A DNA stretch of 64,000 nt, from NCBI GenBank assembly GCA_964036295.1, contig OZ038471.1, positions 751,501 through 815,500 on the forward strand, given 5' to 3'. Origin of the DNA: Plumapathes pennacea. Lineage: Eukaryota > Cnidaria > Anthozoa > Antipatharia > Myriopathidae. Shown in pieces: positions 9,195-20,649 of the stretch. The position numbers were made by a program, and so were the translations under genes. The number at the start of each line of letters is the position of its first letter. Positions within the stretch are counted from its first letter, which is position 1. The notes below the pieces were generated by a model. It did no database searches and had not been told where the DNA came from. It saw only the letters and a program-made list of their open reading frames with translations.

Positions 9195-12059
9195 CTGGAA
9201 AGCAAACGCCTTCGTTTCAGTGAAATCAACTCCACCCAAAAAATATCAAATTTGTGAATTGTGAGATGAAACTTTGAGAAGGTTCTTTCATCCAAAAAAA
9301 AAAAGAACTTCTTCCTTTTAGTACTAAAACTGAAATCAGCTCCACCCAGAAAGTATCTCATTTGCCCGAACTGCCAGATAAAACCTTGAAAAGAACTGAC
9401 TCCTCAAGCGAGTTGAAACAACTCTTTCACGCCTACTGGTTACCAAATGTTATGCTAATATTGAACCGGAGTAGATCTTGTCGTGTCCGATGCTCCAGGC
9501 TAATTTTTCAATACAGCAGTTCACCTGCCCGTATTTCAGATTTTGCGCCTGATGCTTTGTGAAAAAAAAAAAAAAAAAAACGTATGTTTTCGCAGACTAG
9601 CGGCACCAGTGACAAAAAGCGTCGTCTGTTTATCTTACAGAGTCTGCGGTAATCTTCGAGAGGATCTTCATTCTCTTCTCTTTAACTGTCAGTTTGTAGT
9701 ATGCGCCAGCGTTACGAGTGAGCCAGTTCTCGGGATTTTGTCTATGCCCAGCAATACTTCATCAATTTTGCGTCTCCATCAAAAATGCATTCTCACGAAA
9801 ACTCCAGTGAGACCTACGGAAATTGCTGGAGTCCTTGTTTAGAAAATGACTTTTTTGAAAGTTTTCTGCAGAACATCGTTTCAGTCGACCCCTGGTGTAT
9901 ATATAGAGACATAAGGATATGTCAGATGTCCTTACCTCTGGTAATAAAAAGCTGATTGTATGAGTGCAGCGTCGAACAGTAGAATGAGTTGGATTCGCAT
10001 AAAACAAAGCTTTTGTAGCAAACAGATCGATGGGGAGTAACCCTGCTAGTTCAAGTAAAATGCCATATTTGGGTATTTTGCTTGTTTGTTTGTTTCAACT
10101 CACCGAGGGACGTCTTCTACGTTTGAAACTCTGCACAGCAGTAGCACTCTTTCACACGGTGATCAGCATCTAATTAGAATCTAATTGGCTCAATTAGCAT
10201 ACCGGATCTGTCACTCCAAGGTTTACCGGCTCCACTTAATATTACACTCACGTTTCCTCGCAAGTCACAGCTCTGGCCAGGGCTCTAAGCTAATCAAAAC
10301 TTTGTTTTGGGAGAGAAAAGAAAGAAAGAATGAACGACTCGGTTCCCGAGTTTCATAACAGACTGGCTTCCTTAGAGTGGTATGACGAAGAGTAGACCGA
10401 AGACCCCGCTAAACACTTGTTCACGCGTTTCAAACAGCTTAATTGAATTGTACTGCAAGTCTCGAAATGGATAAAAAGTAAAGCGGCAGAGTTTACTGAA
10501 CGTCGTAGAAGAGGTGACCCGGCTTAATAGCATGACATCACGTAACAATGACCTCTTAATCGAATTTATTCATAAACTCAATTTTCTTAAACACGAACAA
10601 ATTATTCGCCTTTCTTCATTCAACAAGTAAAGCAAGGCTTCGTGATCGAAGGTTGTCATTTTTGTTTCGTGCCGATCTGAGAACAACGAAGCTGCTGGAA
10701 AAGGCTTGCGGCACGAAAGGCCTGGAGGCAAGATGATTGGACTAACGGCTGCCAACTGCAAAGACGCACGTATTCTGTTCCAGGCTCTCAGATACTGTGC
10801 GCAGTCCTACGCTCCTGTCTTTTTTTCGTGCCTTTCTCCAGCATCTGAAAACCTGGAACAGACTAAGACGCACGTTATCACGAGCTCGTGAAAAAAAAAA
10901 AAAAAAAAGAATATAACAAGGTCACGTGTTCAAACATTTTGATCCTATATTTGCTCCAGTTAAAAGCGATAGTTAAACCAGTGAAGGGGAAATAGTATTG
11001 TTAGAAATAAAGGCAGCGGCGCCTTGGTAATGACACTGACCACACAGATAATTTGTACGCTGGGTTCCCCCCCCCCCAGCTTTTTTGTTCCCTTTATTCA
11101 TTTTACTACTCGGTTTCTTTGTTATACTTTGCTGTCCCCCCCCCCCCCAATTGACCACTTGAATGTCATATTTGGGGGGGGGGGGGGGATTTGTTTGTTT
11201 TACTATTTTGTTTCTTTGCAAGTTATATTGACTGATCTCTTTGGTATACTTTGTTTCTCTGTCACTCTTCTAGGGACCTCCGGTTTTATTGGATCCCGCA
11301 TCTTCATGAAAACTCTTATGCGAGTACTCATTCGGTTAAGGTAACACTCCCTTCCCCCCCCCCCCCCCCCCAAAAGATGACCACTTGTATGTCATATTTG
11401 GGTGGGGGGGGGGGGGGGGGTGATATCGCTGACAAATGCGAATTTTGCTGTCAGATAAAACTTTAGTGTGACTATATTGACTTGAACAAAAGTTGTCGGA
11501 AATGAAACAGTTTTAGTTTTTAAATGTTTAAAAATAACTCTATCCCTCACAATTTGTACCTGGCGTTTGGCCACAAAGGAGGTTATTCAGCCGTTTTACA
11601 ATTGAAGTGCATCACTTGTTATTTCTAGCTTTGAACAATACATTTGTGTGCGCAAACAATAAACGAGTGCTTTGGCCACGTGGGACATGATCGCAAGGAA
11701 AACTTTTACCGGACCACGTGTTTGCTTTTGAGGACCCATCACAAACTCGCTTTGAAAGGGTGGCCATCTATTTTAACGGCTTTCGTTTTCTCGAGGGAAA
11801 CATTTTAAAAACAATATATCATTATTCATAAAATGTTCGTTTTCATAAATTCTTATTGTGAGTGACAGATGGGAATCAAATGAACACCTTGTGCGGAGCC
11901 CGCCTCAGGGTATTTGGCGCATTTGTTGAGAACAACATATCAGATCTCGTCTCATCTTGTCGAGGACTGATATTCAATTAGTAAGAGCCTTCATAGCGAG
12001 TCCTGTGGCAACCATAAGCTTCCCGGCGGGAGACAGCTTATTCACAGGTCAACACAACC
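9195..12059. other. Intergenic region with mononucleotide runs
   Basis: No convincing gene seen. It contains a diverged 33-bp direct repeat (9221-9254 and 9330-9363), poly(A) runs at about 9559 and 10888, and the poly(C)/poly(G) blocks at 11066-11420. The part nearest the GPCR (11640-12059) would hold its promoter or untranslated sequence; no TATA box was picked out. Confidence 0.5.
11136..11420. repeat. Two poly(C)-spacer-poly(G) foldback units
   Basis: Unit one: C-run 11136-11148, spacer, G-run 11174-11188. Unit two: C-run 11354-11371, spacer, G-run 11404-11420. Both spacers contain TGACCACTTG then ATGTCATATTTG, so the units are related copies in direct orientation. A third C-run lies at 11067-11077. 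Each unit can fold as a C/G hairpin, and the G-runs could form quadruplexes. Confidence 0.75.
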
Positions 12060-13160
12060 ATGAACAACACCAGGAACGATACGTCAAGCGTGTGCAGTCT
12101 TGTACACTGTGTGTTTTCTACCGAGGAACGATACGCTATCATTGTATCGATGTTCATCATCGCAATTGCTTCACTCGTCGGAAATGTTCTAGTGTGCTGC
12201 GCATTTCTTGCCGGCGCGGACCAGAAAAGTAGTAAATACACCTTGACAGTATCGAGCCTCAATATGGCCATTGCTAACCTATTGATTACCATTTTTTGTG
12301 TGCCAACTATCACCATCTACTTGTACATCATGGGAGAATGGATTCTCGGAGCTGTGATGTGCAAAGTTATGGCCTTCATGCAAAACACTGGCGTCGTGGC
12401 ATCTTTGCTTCATCTGCTTGTGGTCACCGTTGAGAAATACTTGGCTGTTTGCTTTCCGTTCACTTCTCGCAGAAAACTCCAGGTCGGCTATCATTGCGGC
12501 TTAGCTTTTGTTTGGTTAATCGCTTTGGGCGAGTCCGCATATTACATTCGGTTCAAACAACTGACGACATTCCGTGGAAAAGACTATTGCCTTGAAACCT
12601 GGCCGAACGATGAAACTTTCCTCATCATTATACTAACAAAGACGGTGTTCTTTTTCGTAATTTTGTTGGCCGTCATAACTTTGCTCGCCTTGACCATTTT
12701 TGAGCTCAGGTTTGGAAAAGGAAATTTCAGGCCTGGGACCGACGGAAATGATGAGTCATCATGGAGCCAAAAACGCAGCCGACAAGCACGCGCCGTCAAA
12801 ATATTGGTCGTCATGCTACTCTCAGTACTCGTGTGCTGGACTCCGCTCCACGCACTTAACATTGTGGACGTGGAAGGTCGCACTGAAGAGATTCCTGCGC
12901 GAGATCTGCACATCGTATTCGCGGTGTCTCTGGCGTTGTTCTTTGTCGTATGTACTATCCATCCCATAATCTTCCTTTTCATCAATCAGAGAGGCAGGGA
13001 ATTGATGCAACATGGACTGAACAGCATTTATCGCTCGGAGGACAAAAATCCTCGGCGCGGCCGGAGTTCCTCAGCATTGGACAGTACGAACATCATTTCG
13101 CGGAAGTCGTCGCCAGGTTTGCCACCAAATCGAGCCGTGGTGTGTGATTCAGTCCTTTAA
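12060..13160 (+). CDS. Class A (rhodopsin-like) G-protein-coupled receptor
   Basis: Intronless, 366 aa, seven hydrophobic segments. Visible landmarks: N-terminal sequons at N2 and N6; TM1 GN (N42); TM2 ending with Pro 82; extracellular Cys 101 (TM3) pairing with Cys 177 in loop 2; TM4 Trp 152; TM6 CWTP at 259-262; a basic third loop; and a 55-residue Ser/Arg-rich tail. Two switches are unusual: the DRY box reads EKY (125-127) and NPxxY reads HPIIF (301-305). TM2 lacks the usual Asp (NMAIAN). The overall look is of the large cnidarian expansions of peptide-receptor-like GPCRs; the ligand cannot be inferred. Signalling through G proteins at the plasma membrane is family knowledge. Confidence 0.88.
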   Translation: MNNTRNDTSSVCSLVHCVFSTEERYAIIVSMFIIAIASLVGNVLVCCAFLAGADQKSSKYTLTVSSLNMAIANLLITIFCVPTITIYLYIMGEWILGAVMCKVMAFMQNTGVVASLLHLLVVTVEKYLAVCFPFTSRRKLQVGYHCGLAFVWLIALGESAYYIRFKQLTTFRGKDYCLETWPNDETFLIIILTKTVFFFVILLAVITLLALTIFELRFGKGNFRPGTDGNDESSWSQKRSRQARAVKILVVMLLSVLVCWTPLHALNIVDVEGRTEEIPARDLHIVFAVSLALFFVVCTIHPIIFLFINQRGRELMQHGLNSIYRSEDKNPRRGRSSSALDSTNIISRKSSPGLPPNRAVVCDSVL

Positions 13161-14618
13161 GGTCTTGAGAAGTGTCTGTCGGCAACGGCGGGGATGGCCG
13201 TGACAAGGACAACAGGGCGGCGGTTTTTGGGCCTTTATTGTGAGTGTCGCACACAGCACAGAAAACACTCATGCGTGCAATTCTTTTGTCAATTGAATAA
13301 GTAGAGAAGAGAACCGAACGAAGAGTTTAAAACTCACTGTTCTCTTCCCCAGTTTAGCGAAGGAGGATACTAGAGATTTTGGAAGTTGCCAGCCTTACAT
13401 AGTGATTATGCAGAACTCATTTGGGCATCGATGAATAGACCACCTCGAAGTTTTTCAGCTTCGGCTAACTGTTATCGGCTTGGACCAAAAAAAGAGACCA
13501 AAAAAAAAAAAAAAAAAAAAAATACAAAAAATATTGACACCACGAAAAGAGCCTAAAAATTCGGAGCTTTTACCAACCAAAATTTGTGTGCTGCGCCACC
13601 CTCATTGTTCATCAACTTGAAGAAAACAAAACCTATTTTCGGATAATTAGCAATTATTGATAAATTTAAGAGAATGTCTTGTGGTAGACCAACTCGATGT
13701 TTTCATGAGTTTTGCTCATGGCTTGGACAGGAAATTTACACTGCAATGATATTACAAGTTATAGTTTAAAGTAAATGCGTGATTTATTCAAGCTGGCTGA
13801 TGTAGTTGCAGGGAGGCATTGTTTTTTAAATATCGGACAGCTTTGTGCAGCGAATCTTAGTTTAGAAGACTGCCAACTTCTACTGATTTAAAACGGGCCA
13901 GTCCAACAGTATTGCCGTACAGAAATGGCCAAGTAGGACAAGGGCGAGGTGTTGTATATATAAATTGTAACTGGTATAGTTGGAAATGAATTTTACCTTG
14001 CGCAAAGTGGTGTAGACTCGAGCCTCCAAGCGACTGAATATATTAAGTTGCTTTATATCTTCATCTAAGATTTTTTTAATCGTTTTTCAGGCTGATAGAA
14101 TTAGTGCCTAAAAGATCTACTGCTTAACCTAAGATGAATTGAGGTGGGCTAACGTGTTATTCAAAATAATTGTTATCATATTTTCCAATAACGTCATACG
14201 CATTGTAGCTTTAGCACAAAGCTGATGCATATTTGTATAATGTGCTCATATTTTTTTTCCGTCCTGTGTAAATAAAACATTGCTGTCATAAGAATGTTGA
14301 TGAAGGTTGCAGCCACTGACTTAACTAATTTTCGGTGTTTACAGTGCTCTTCTACAGACGGAGTACTCGATCCCAGTGAGATACCATGGCAGCCGCTTCG
14401 TAGCCCTCGGATTGTAAAAGAGGAGGATAAAAAAAAAAAAAAAAAAAAGAGAAATCCGACAAATGGAAACAAGAGAAAAGGCAAACGCGACTTTTTTCCA
14501 CAACTACCTTTTTCTTTATTATTTTCAGTCTTCCCCAAAAAATGTTTACTTTCAGGGAAAATACAAAATGAGTCCAAGGACATGAGTGGTCACGTGCGTA
14601 TTGCGTCATTCACAGCCA
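13161..14618. other. Region between convergent GPCR and NMD3
   Basis: Probable 3' untranslated regions of the GPCR (+) and NMD3 (-) with no further gene seen. AATAAA on the minus strand at 14515-14520 sits about 100 bp past the NMD3 stop and is the likely polyadenylation signal. Poly(A) runs at about 13498-13521 and 14429-14448. Confidence 0.5.
14515..14520 (-). promoter_or_regulatory. Polyadenylation signal for NMD3
   Basis: AATAAA on the minus strand (TTTATT on plus), about 100 bp downstream of the NMD3 stop codon. It is the nearest canonical hexamer. Confidence 0.5.
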
Positions 14619-17600
14619 TCACTCGCACATCATTTCTGCTTCGTCCGTGATTTGGGGGACTGGATCCTGGGAGACTGGGTCTGCGTCTCCTAAAGTGAGG
14701 TCTTCCAGCATTTCCTGGAGACTAATGCGAGGCGCGTCCTCGTCATCGTCTGCGCCTGCGTGAGTGCGGTCTGCGCACAAAACAAAGAACAGCTTCAGTT
14801 TACAGTGTGCGTGACTCGTGATAAGGTACAAATTCTCCTAAGTGTTCAAAAAGAAAATGAATGAGTGACTTGGAGAGAATTTATAGTTGAATCTGTTTTT
14901 GTCCGATAAACCAAGGTGATCACGCTGTGTGATGATACATGTCACACAAGAGAGTTCAAGAAACAGTTGTGCAACATTTTCAGGCAAAAACGAATTTTGA
15001 CTCTGTAGTTGGTTGACTACTGAACCGCGACATGAAAGGCCTGACCACACATATAAAGCTCTCAATGAGTTCATTTTGTCTGGTGCTTCATATTTAGCGA
15101 TGTGTCGGGCAGTGCAAGACATCATGATAGGGACAGTGCTAACAGAGTGAAGAATGATGTCAGATAGGCGACAGAAAGTACTCACCAACATAAATATTCA
15201 CGCCTTGTCGGTAACTCTTGTCTTCTTCCAAGTCAGCAAGGAACTCATCGAAATCCCTGTAAGTGGAAAGCGACACTTTCAAATCACGATTCTAAGACTA
15301 CTGCACTTAGCCGAATTACGTGGCTTTTCCGCATTTAAACGCGAGCACATTACAAATTCTCGAAACCATTCATATAGAAAATGTGTAAAAAACGCAGTAA
15401 GAATCGATAGTTTCATCAGCTTCTGTCGGAGCAAAATGTCCCGCGCGATATTTTCCTTACTGCACTACATAGCTGAGGTGAGAAGTTGACAGGAGAAGAT
15501 ATAATCTGATCACCTGTCCTGGCTGTCTTGATCGCTGATGTGGGCCGCTTCTTTGCTCAGAGCCTTCAGTTTCCAGTTCCTATTACGGCGCCGCTTCGTC
15601 TTGTCGCCGTAAGATTTCTTAACCAGCACCTACGAGATAAATTGATTATAAAGAGAACTGTGGCAAACAGGGCAAAAGAAAACAGCAATACGTACAACAT
15701 CCGGGATCTTCTCTGGATTCATTTTACTAAGGTTTTCATCATTGACGTTGGTGCTGACGAAGTCGTAACTGAAAACGAACGATTACAAAATCAGCGTCAG
15801 GCTCTTTCCCGCGTTGTGATTGTATCGTGTTGAAGTAGCGTGGTGTTGTGATTGTATCGTGTCGTGTTGACGTAGCGTGGTGTTGTGATTGCATCGCGTT
15901 GTGTTATAATGTAGCATGGTGTGTATTGTATGGTGACTAGGTTGTGTTGTATAAAGTCGCTCTCACCCGAGTACTGTATCGCCCGCCTTCAACAAATGAC
16001 CCAGATGAGTGCGGCAATGATACTGTGTGTCATTCACACCCAGATCCCGCATCCGAGCCACCCACACGTCCGCCAGAACATGCTGCGAATAAAAAATAAA
16101 AAAATTAAAAATTAAAAATTAAAAAAAAGCACGAGGAAACGATCAGACACGCGGTCGCACTGGTCGGTTAGTGATCGGTAAGCGGTCGGTATGTGGTCGG
16201 TAACATGGTCGGTAACATGGTCGGAATGTGGCTGGCCAGAAACATGGTCGTCGTTTCGTGCAACTGGTTGGCAATTCAATGCTTACCTTCTGGCTTAGGT
16301 TGCTCATGGATGAGGTCTGGCTTGCCGGTTGGACAATCTCTGTCTGAAGCACCATATACTCGGTCAACTGACGGTAAGTCCCCAAACTTTTGAATGGCAT
16401 CCTCCAGTAGGTAGAAGTTGGGATTTCTGCGACTATATTGAAGAGAAAGCGATTGAATATCGATTACTATTGCTCAAACTGGGACCAGATGACCACGGAA
16501 AGTAATGCGCATTTAAACAGAGATAAAAGTGTGTAATCCTTGAGACCGTTGCATGGCTTGTTCGTCCTAAACCTACGAGGTACATGTTTTTCACTGTCCG
16601 TACATAAAAGTGTGTCAGAGAAGAAGAAACGACATCCATGCAAACCACAAATGCGCTGTATTGCAGCAGAATACGAAAAGTGTAAGTTAAACGTGGAACT
16701 TCTTATGCTTACACTGTAGAGTCCTGGGGTCCATGAGCTGCAAAGACGTGGTAACTCGGGAACAAATAACAATTTGACTAAAAAAAAAATTAAAAAGAAA
16801 AAAAAAAAAAATTTTATACAGAGGTACATGTAACTCATCTCTAATGCCACAAAAATCCTTATCTTCATCTGTGCAATGCACAAATGAAATCAGGATAATT
16901 GTATTCAGTCTAGTAAGAGAAGTAATCAAATAATACACACTTGATACTTCCAAGAGACTTTGACAGCTTCAGAGGTAAACAAATCACTTCTTCCTACAAA
17001 TTAATAAAATATTGCTTACCATGAGTATTGGCAGTTTTACAAAACAACAAGTTTCATAACATCAAAATAAAGCCAGTTTTCCCTACCCTGCAGATTGGAA
17101 CAATATCCACTGAAAAAGTGTACTTATAGTTGTATGTGTTGTTGTGGATATCGTGGGAAATCAACTTCTCAGAAGTCTTGTACCTGCAGAGAAACAATGT
17201 AGACAATAATGTAAACAAATACGTTCTGTTAGATAAAACAAACAGAACACCAAAATAAGGATACCAAAGGAACATCCTAAAGTATTCATGTCAATCTCTC
17301 AAATACCATGCTCTGACAAACTAATCATCACCTGCAGGGCACCACAGATTGCATGAATTCCACAAACTTGCATGCATCTTGTCGTGTTGCATAGAAAAAG
17401 TCTATCCCATCTGTGACAAAAGCAAAACATGAAGTTAAATTATTAGTCATGATGTTATGTGATATTGAATGATAATAATGAATTAATGATATTGATTTGA
17501 AATTTATACAGCATAAATTCCACGTGGATATGGTCAAAAGAATTGGGTTAATAGAAGCTGACATCAATCTAATGTGCCAGTAAGATTGTGCATACTGTTC

Positions 17601-19545
17601 ACCTTACATATGATAGACAGTGGTAACTTCATTCATAAACTAGCCCACAGTACCTGATTCCTGTTTAATCTTCACGGTGTTATTATGTGCACTGTGCTTT
17701 AGGATGAGTTGCTCCAGATAGAAGAAAGTTTTTTTGTGTGCAGTCTGCAAGGCAAAAGTCATCACATAAAGTATGTAAATGCATCTGAATATGATGGCTG
17801 ACAAACAAAGTATTTGTGAATGTAATATTATGCCTTTCAGGTATACATGTATTTTGTCTTTTTGACTTACTGGGTCTGCTGTCAAAGTATATGCTGACAT
17901 TATTTTGGAAGCTTTTCCAAACAAACATGTTTTACATTTTTGGGCAATGTCCAATAACTGTGTATAAAAATGAACAGCTTTACATCAAGCTCAAGATATA
18001 AAACACAGTAAGTCATATGTTGGAGCAAAGTGATTTAGCTATAGAGTATAGACTATTCATTGAAACAAGAACAAGTTTCCAACCTTCTGTCTGACTTGCA
18101 CGATAGCTTTCCAAAAGTCTTGGGCAGCATTTCGGTGACAAGCATCACACATTTGGTTTTGCACAACATACTCAACTATGAACACTTGCTGCAAAATGGT
18201 GGAATTCAACACCTACAAAACAGAATCTCTCATTAATATAAAACTGACCTGCATTTGTGAAGTATGTGCCAGAATATACCTATTATAATCATGTTGCTTT
18301 AATTTCAGTGCAGTACAAACCTCTTTTTGGATGGTCAGTTTGACTTTGATTCTTTTTGAGTGAGGCTCTGTCCATACAAACCCTGCATCAATCAGTCGAA
18401 CCTGGAGAAGAGCCATGAAAAATTCACATAATTACTATAAATGGTATAAGCACCAAAGGTGTGAGTTACAAGCTATTTCAGGGACAAGCATTCCTAGAAA
18501 AAATTGAGTTTGGCACTGCCACTTTTGGCAGCTAAGAACTAACTTCCAGAAAATCAGACATACACTAATATCAACCAGTCTGGATTTGCATCTTAGTAGT
18601 CTTCTAGTGCCTGGATAATCATAATTAATTAATTTATCAACAACAGAATAGCAGAGATATAAATGATCCTCCAGCACCTTAACAAGCTGTATGTACAATA
18701 TTACAATGGGAAGAACTGTGCAAAGTCACCACAAACCTTGTTAAGTCCTTTCAGTTTTTTCAAACATATTGCAAGAAGTTCCCTGGATTCCAGCGCACAG
18801 CTGGTCCAGTTGTTGGGAGGCTGCAGATATCTGACGACAAAAAAGCCATAGAATGATGCAGGCTTAGGAGAATACACTAAGAGTCAACAGACATAACACT
18901 TAGACTGGTCTAATAAATCCCTGCAACAGAGAAAAAGATTTCCACATTTTCTAAAGATATCTATTCTTGTAAATATAAAATGCCTCACAGCTTTGTACTG
19001 TGCGTAAACGTGTTTAAAATGTACAACTGTTCTTATCAGCTGATAAGCAGTTTAGTCAGTCAGAGTAGTTTGGTACAGAGAAAGAATGGCAGCTCAACTG
19101 TTTCTGGTAACAGAGTTTATTAAACGTACATTTCTGCCACGCAATCTCACACTAATTCCCTTTAATAACAGGGAAAACTACAATCCAATCGTTTGGTCTT
19201 GCGATCATTGTGGTACTACTATACTTTCACAGCGATCAGATCAGCTCTATTCAAGAATACAAGTTAGCTCTCACCTCTCACATCCCTTACAAAAATACAA
19301 ATTGCTTTGTTTAGGAATTCCCTCGGAAATATCGACTTGAGATCGAATACATCCAACGCACATGTTTGCCGAGTTCGGCTGGGTGGGCACTCCGCACTGG
19401 CAACAGAGGCTGTAAAAATACAATGATAAGAATCAAGGGTCCGTGGGCATCACCTGGGCAGTTTCATGCAGAAATCGGGCAAGAAACGAAGCTGTAGTTA
19501 CATCATCTGTTGAGTTTGAGACGGAACACTCTCCACGTACTCCAT
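14619..19545 (-). CDS. NMD3: 60S ribosomal export protein NMD3
   Basis: Sixteen coding exons, high to low: 19545-19502, 19409-19275, 18830-18737, 18401-18321, 18212-18084, 17744-17654, 17410-17332, 17183-17087, 16993-16941, 16777-16713, 16432-16287, 16082-15967, 15768-15696, 15629-15514, 15256-15186, 14770-14619. All phases agree; 513 aa, close to the human length. NMD3 is the adaptor that carries nascent 60S subunits to CRM1. Recognisable: N-terminal zinc-binding Cys pairs (C17/C20, C32/C35, C55/C58), the GFVWTEPHSKR block, QMCDACHR, DIHNNTYNYK, THLGHLLKAGD, a basic KTKRRRNRNWK stretch (nuclear import) and a leucine-rich SLQEMLEDL export-type motif in an acidic tail. Exon 11 must use the acceptor AATATAG before TCGCAG, since the next AG would give a stop. 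Confidence 0.96.
15828..15935. repeat. Degenerate GTAGCGTGGTGTTGTGATTG repeat in an NMD3 intron
   Basis: Three imperfect units of about 33-40 bp with core GTAGCGTGGTGTTGTGATTG followed by TATCGTGT or GCATCGCGT. It lies in the intron between coding exons 12 and 13 of NMD3, close to the exon 12 donor. Confidence 0.6.
16160..16250. repeat. 12-bp GGTCGGTAACAT short tandem repeat
   Basis: Several imperfect GTCGGTA units with two perfect GGTCGGTAACAT copies, inside the NMD3 intron between coding exons 11 and 12. Confidence 0.6.
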
Positions 19546-19649
19546 GTTGGATTTGTGGCTTCCTCGAGGCTCACGGGAAGTGTTGTGCAACAGTTTGGGC
19601 GCGCAATGGCTCATGGGATTTCTTTTTTTATTTTTCAGAGGCGTAGCAT

Positions 19650-19718
19650 AAAAACAAACAAAACAAAACAAAACAAAACAAAACAAAAACAAACAAAAAC
19701 AAAAACAAAACAAAAAAG
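19650..19718. repeat. AAAAC/AAACA microsatellite upstream of NMD3
   Basis: About 70 bp of AAAACAAAAC-type simple repeat, some 105 bp upstream of the NMD3 start codon, in its likely promoter or 5' untranslated region. Confidence 0.8.
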
Positions 19719-19809
19719 CGCACATGCAGGTACATAGGACGCGATTTGAACAGAGCTATACTGATCACCAGAAACCGCTTTTGGGAGAAACATCAGTGAA
19801 AAAAGACAG

Positions 19810-20186
19810 GGAAAAGAGTGTGAAGGATAAATAGTGCCGGATTCCTCTGTCTAGTTGTGTAGTGTGCCCGCGGTGAAACTAAGGGGTGGAGGTTGGTGTT
19901 GATGTAGTAGAAGACAACTCGTGAGACCTCAGTATTGATTACTTTATTATAAAACAATGGACAGTGGATTTACAAATTAATTGCGCTGCTCACGTAGAAT
20001 TGAACTGAAAGTGAAGTTGGTGATGATTACTGATACAGCGGCTAAACTGTCGATACTGCCACCCCGACAACACGGACAAAGTATCGGTTAATGTTACCAA
20101 AAACACTTGTAGCAGTTTGGTTTCAGAAGGCAAATTCTGGATGCATGGCTAACCTGGTGAACAGACGAAACTATCTGAATTCAATA
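19810..20186. repeat. Dispersed repeat, copy 1
   Basis: About 375 bp that recurs in the same orientation at 36079-36459 with only scattered differences, from GAGTGTGAAGG to GGTGAACAGAC. It carries TATAATAAAGT-type signals on the minus strand, which would suit a solo LTR, but no flanking target duplication or internal region was identified. No coding potential. Confidence 0.8.
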
Positions 20187-20187
20187 A

Positions 20188-20615
20188 TAGCCGATTTTGG
20201 CCAAAAATTGAAAACCCTTGAAACTTCCAGGAAACCTTTCTGGGAGTATAAGAAGACTTTTTGTAATACATTTGCCTTATCTGTCTTCATCCGTTGGCGA
20301 GATATAGCAGCTTAAATGTGTCTCCTTTGCGCGAAAGGTGTGATGTTTTAATTAGTGCGAGATTTGCTCTAATTTTCTCTAATTTCTTGCGGCGCGAGGC
20401 CTCAAAGTTTACAAAAACTATGCAGAAACCGTCGGCATAGTCCCAGTCATGTTTCCTGAAAGTTTCATGCGATTCTGAGATGGTTGAAAAATCTTGGAAT
20501 TTTGACAAAATACTAAGGCTATAGCACAGGCTTTTTTGCCGATTTTGGCCAAAAATTGAAAACTCTTAAAACTTCCAGGAAACCTTTCTGGGAATATAAG
20601 AAGACTTTTTGCAAT
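20188..20615. repeat. 75-bp direct repeat pair
   Basis: A block beginning CCGATTTTGGCCAAAAATTG and ending GAAGACTTTTTG occurs at about 20190-20262 and again at about 20539-20611, same orientation, with a few substitutions. It directly follows the first dispersed repeat, so it may be part of the same mobile unit. Confidence 0.7.
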
Positions 20616-20649
20616 ACATTTGTTTTCACCTGCTCCTTTTGTTTCCTGC

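Noticed and set aside
16467-16953. Minus-strand frames with Phe-rich stretches in the NMD3 gene
   Set aside because: They read through introns and a poly(A) tract around the true 65-bp exon 10.
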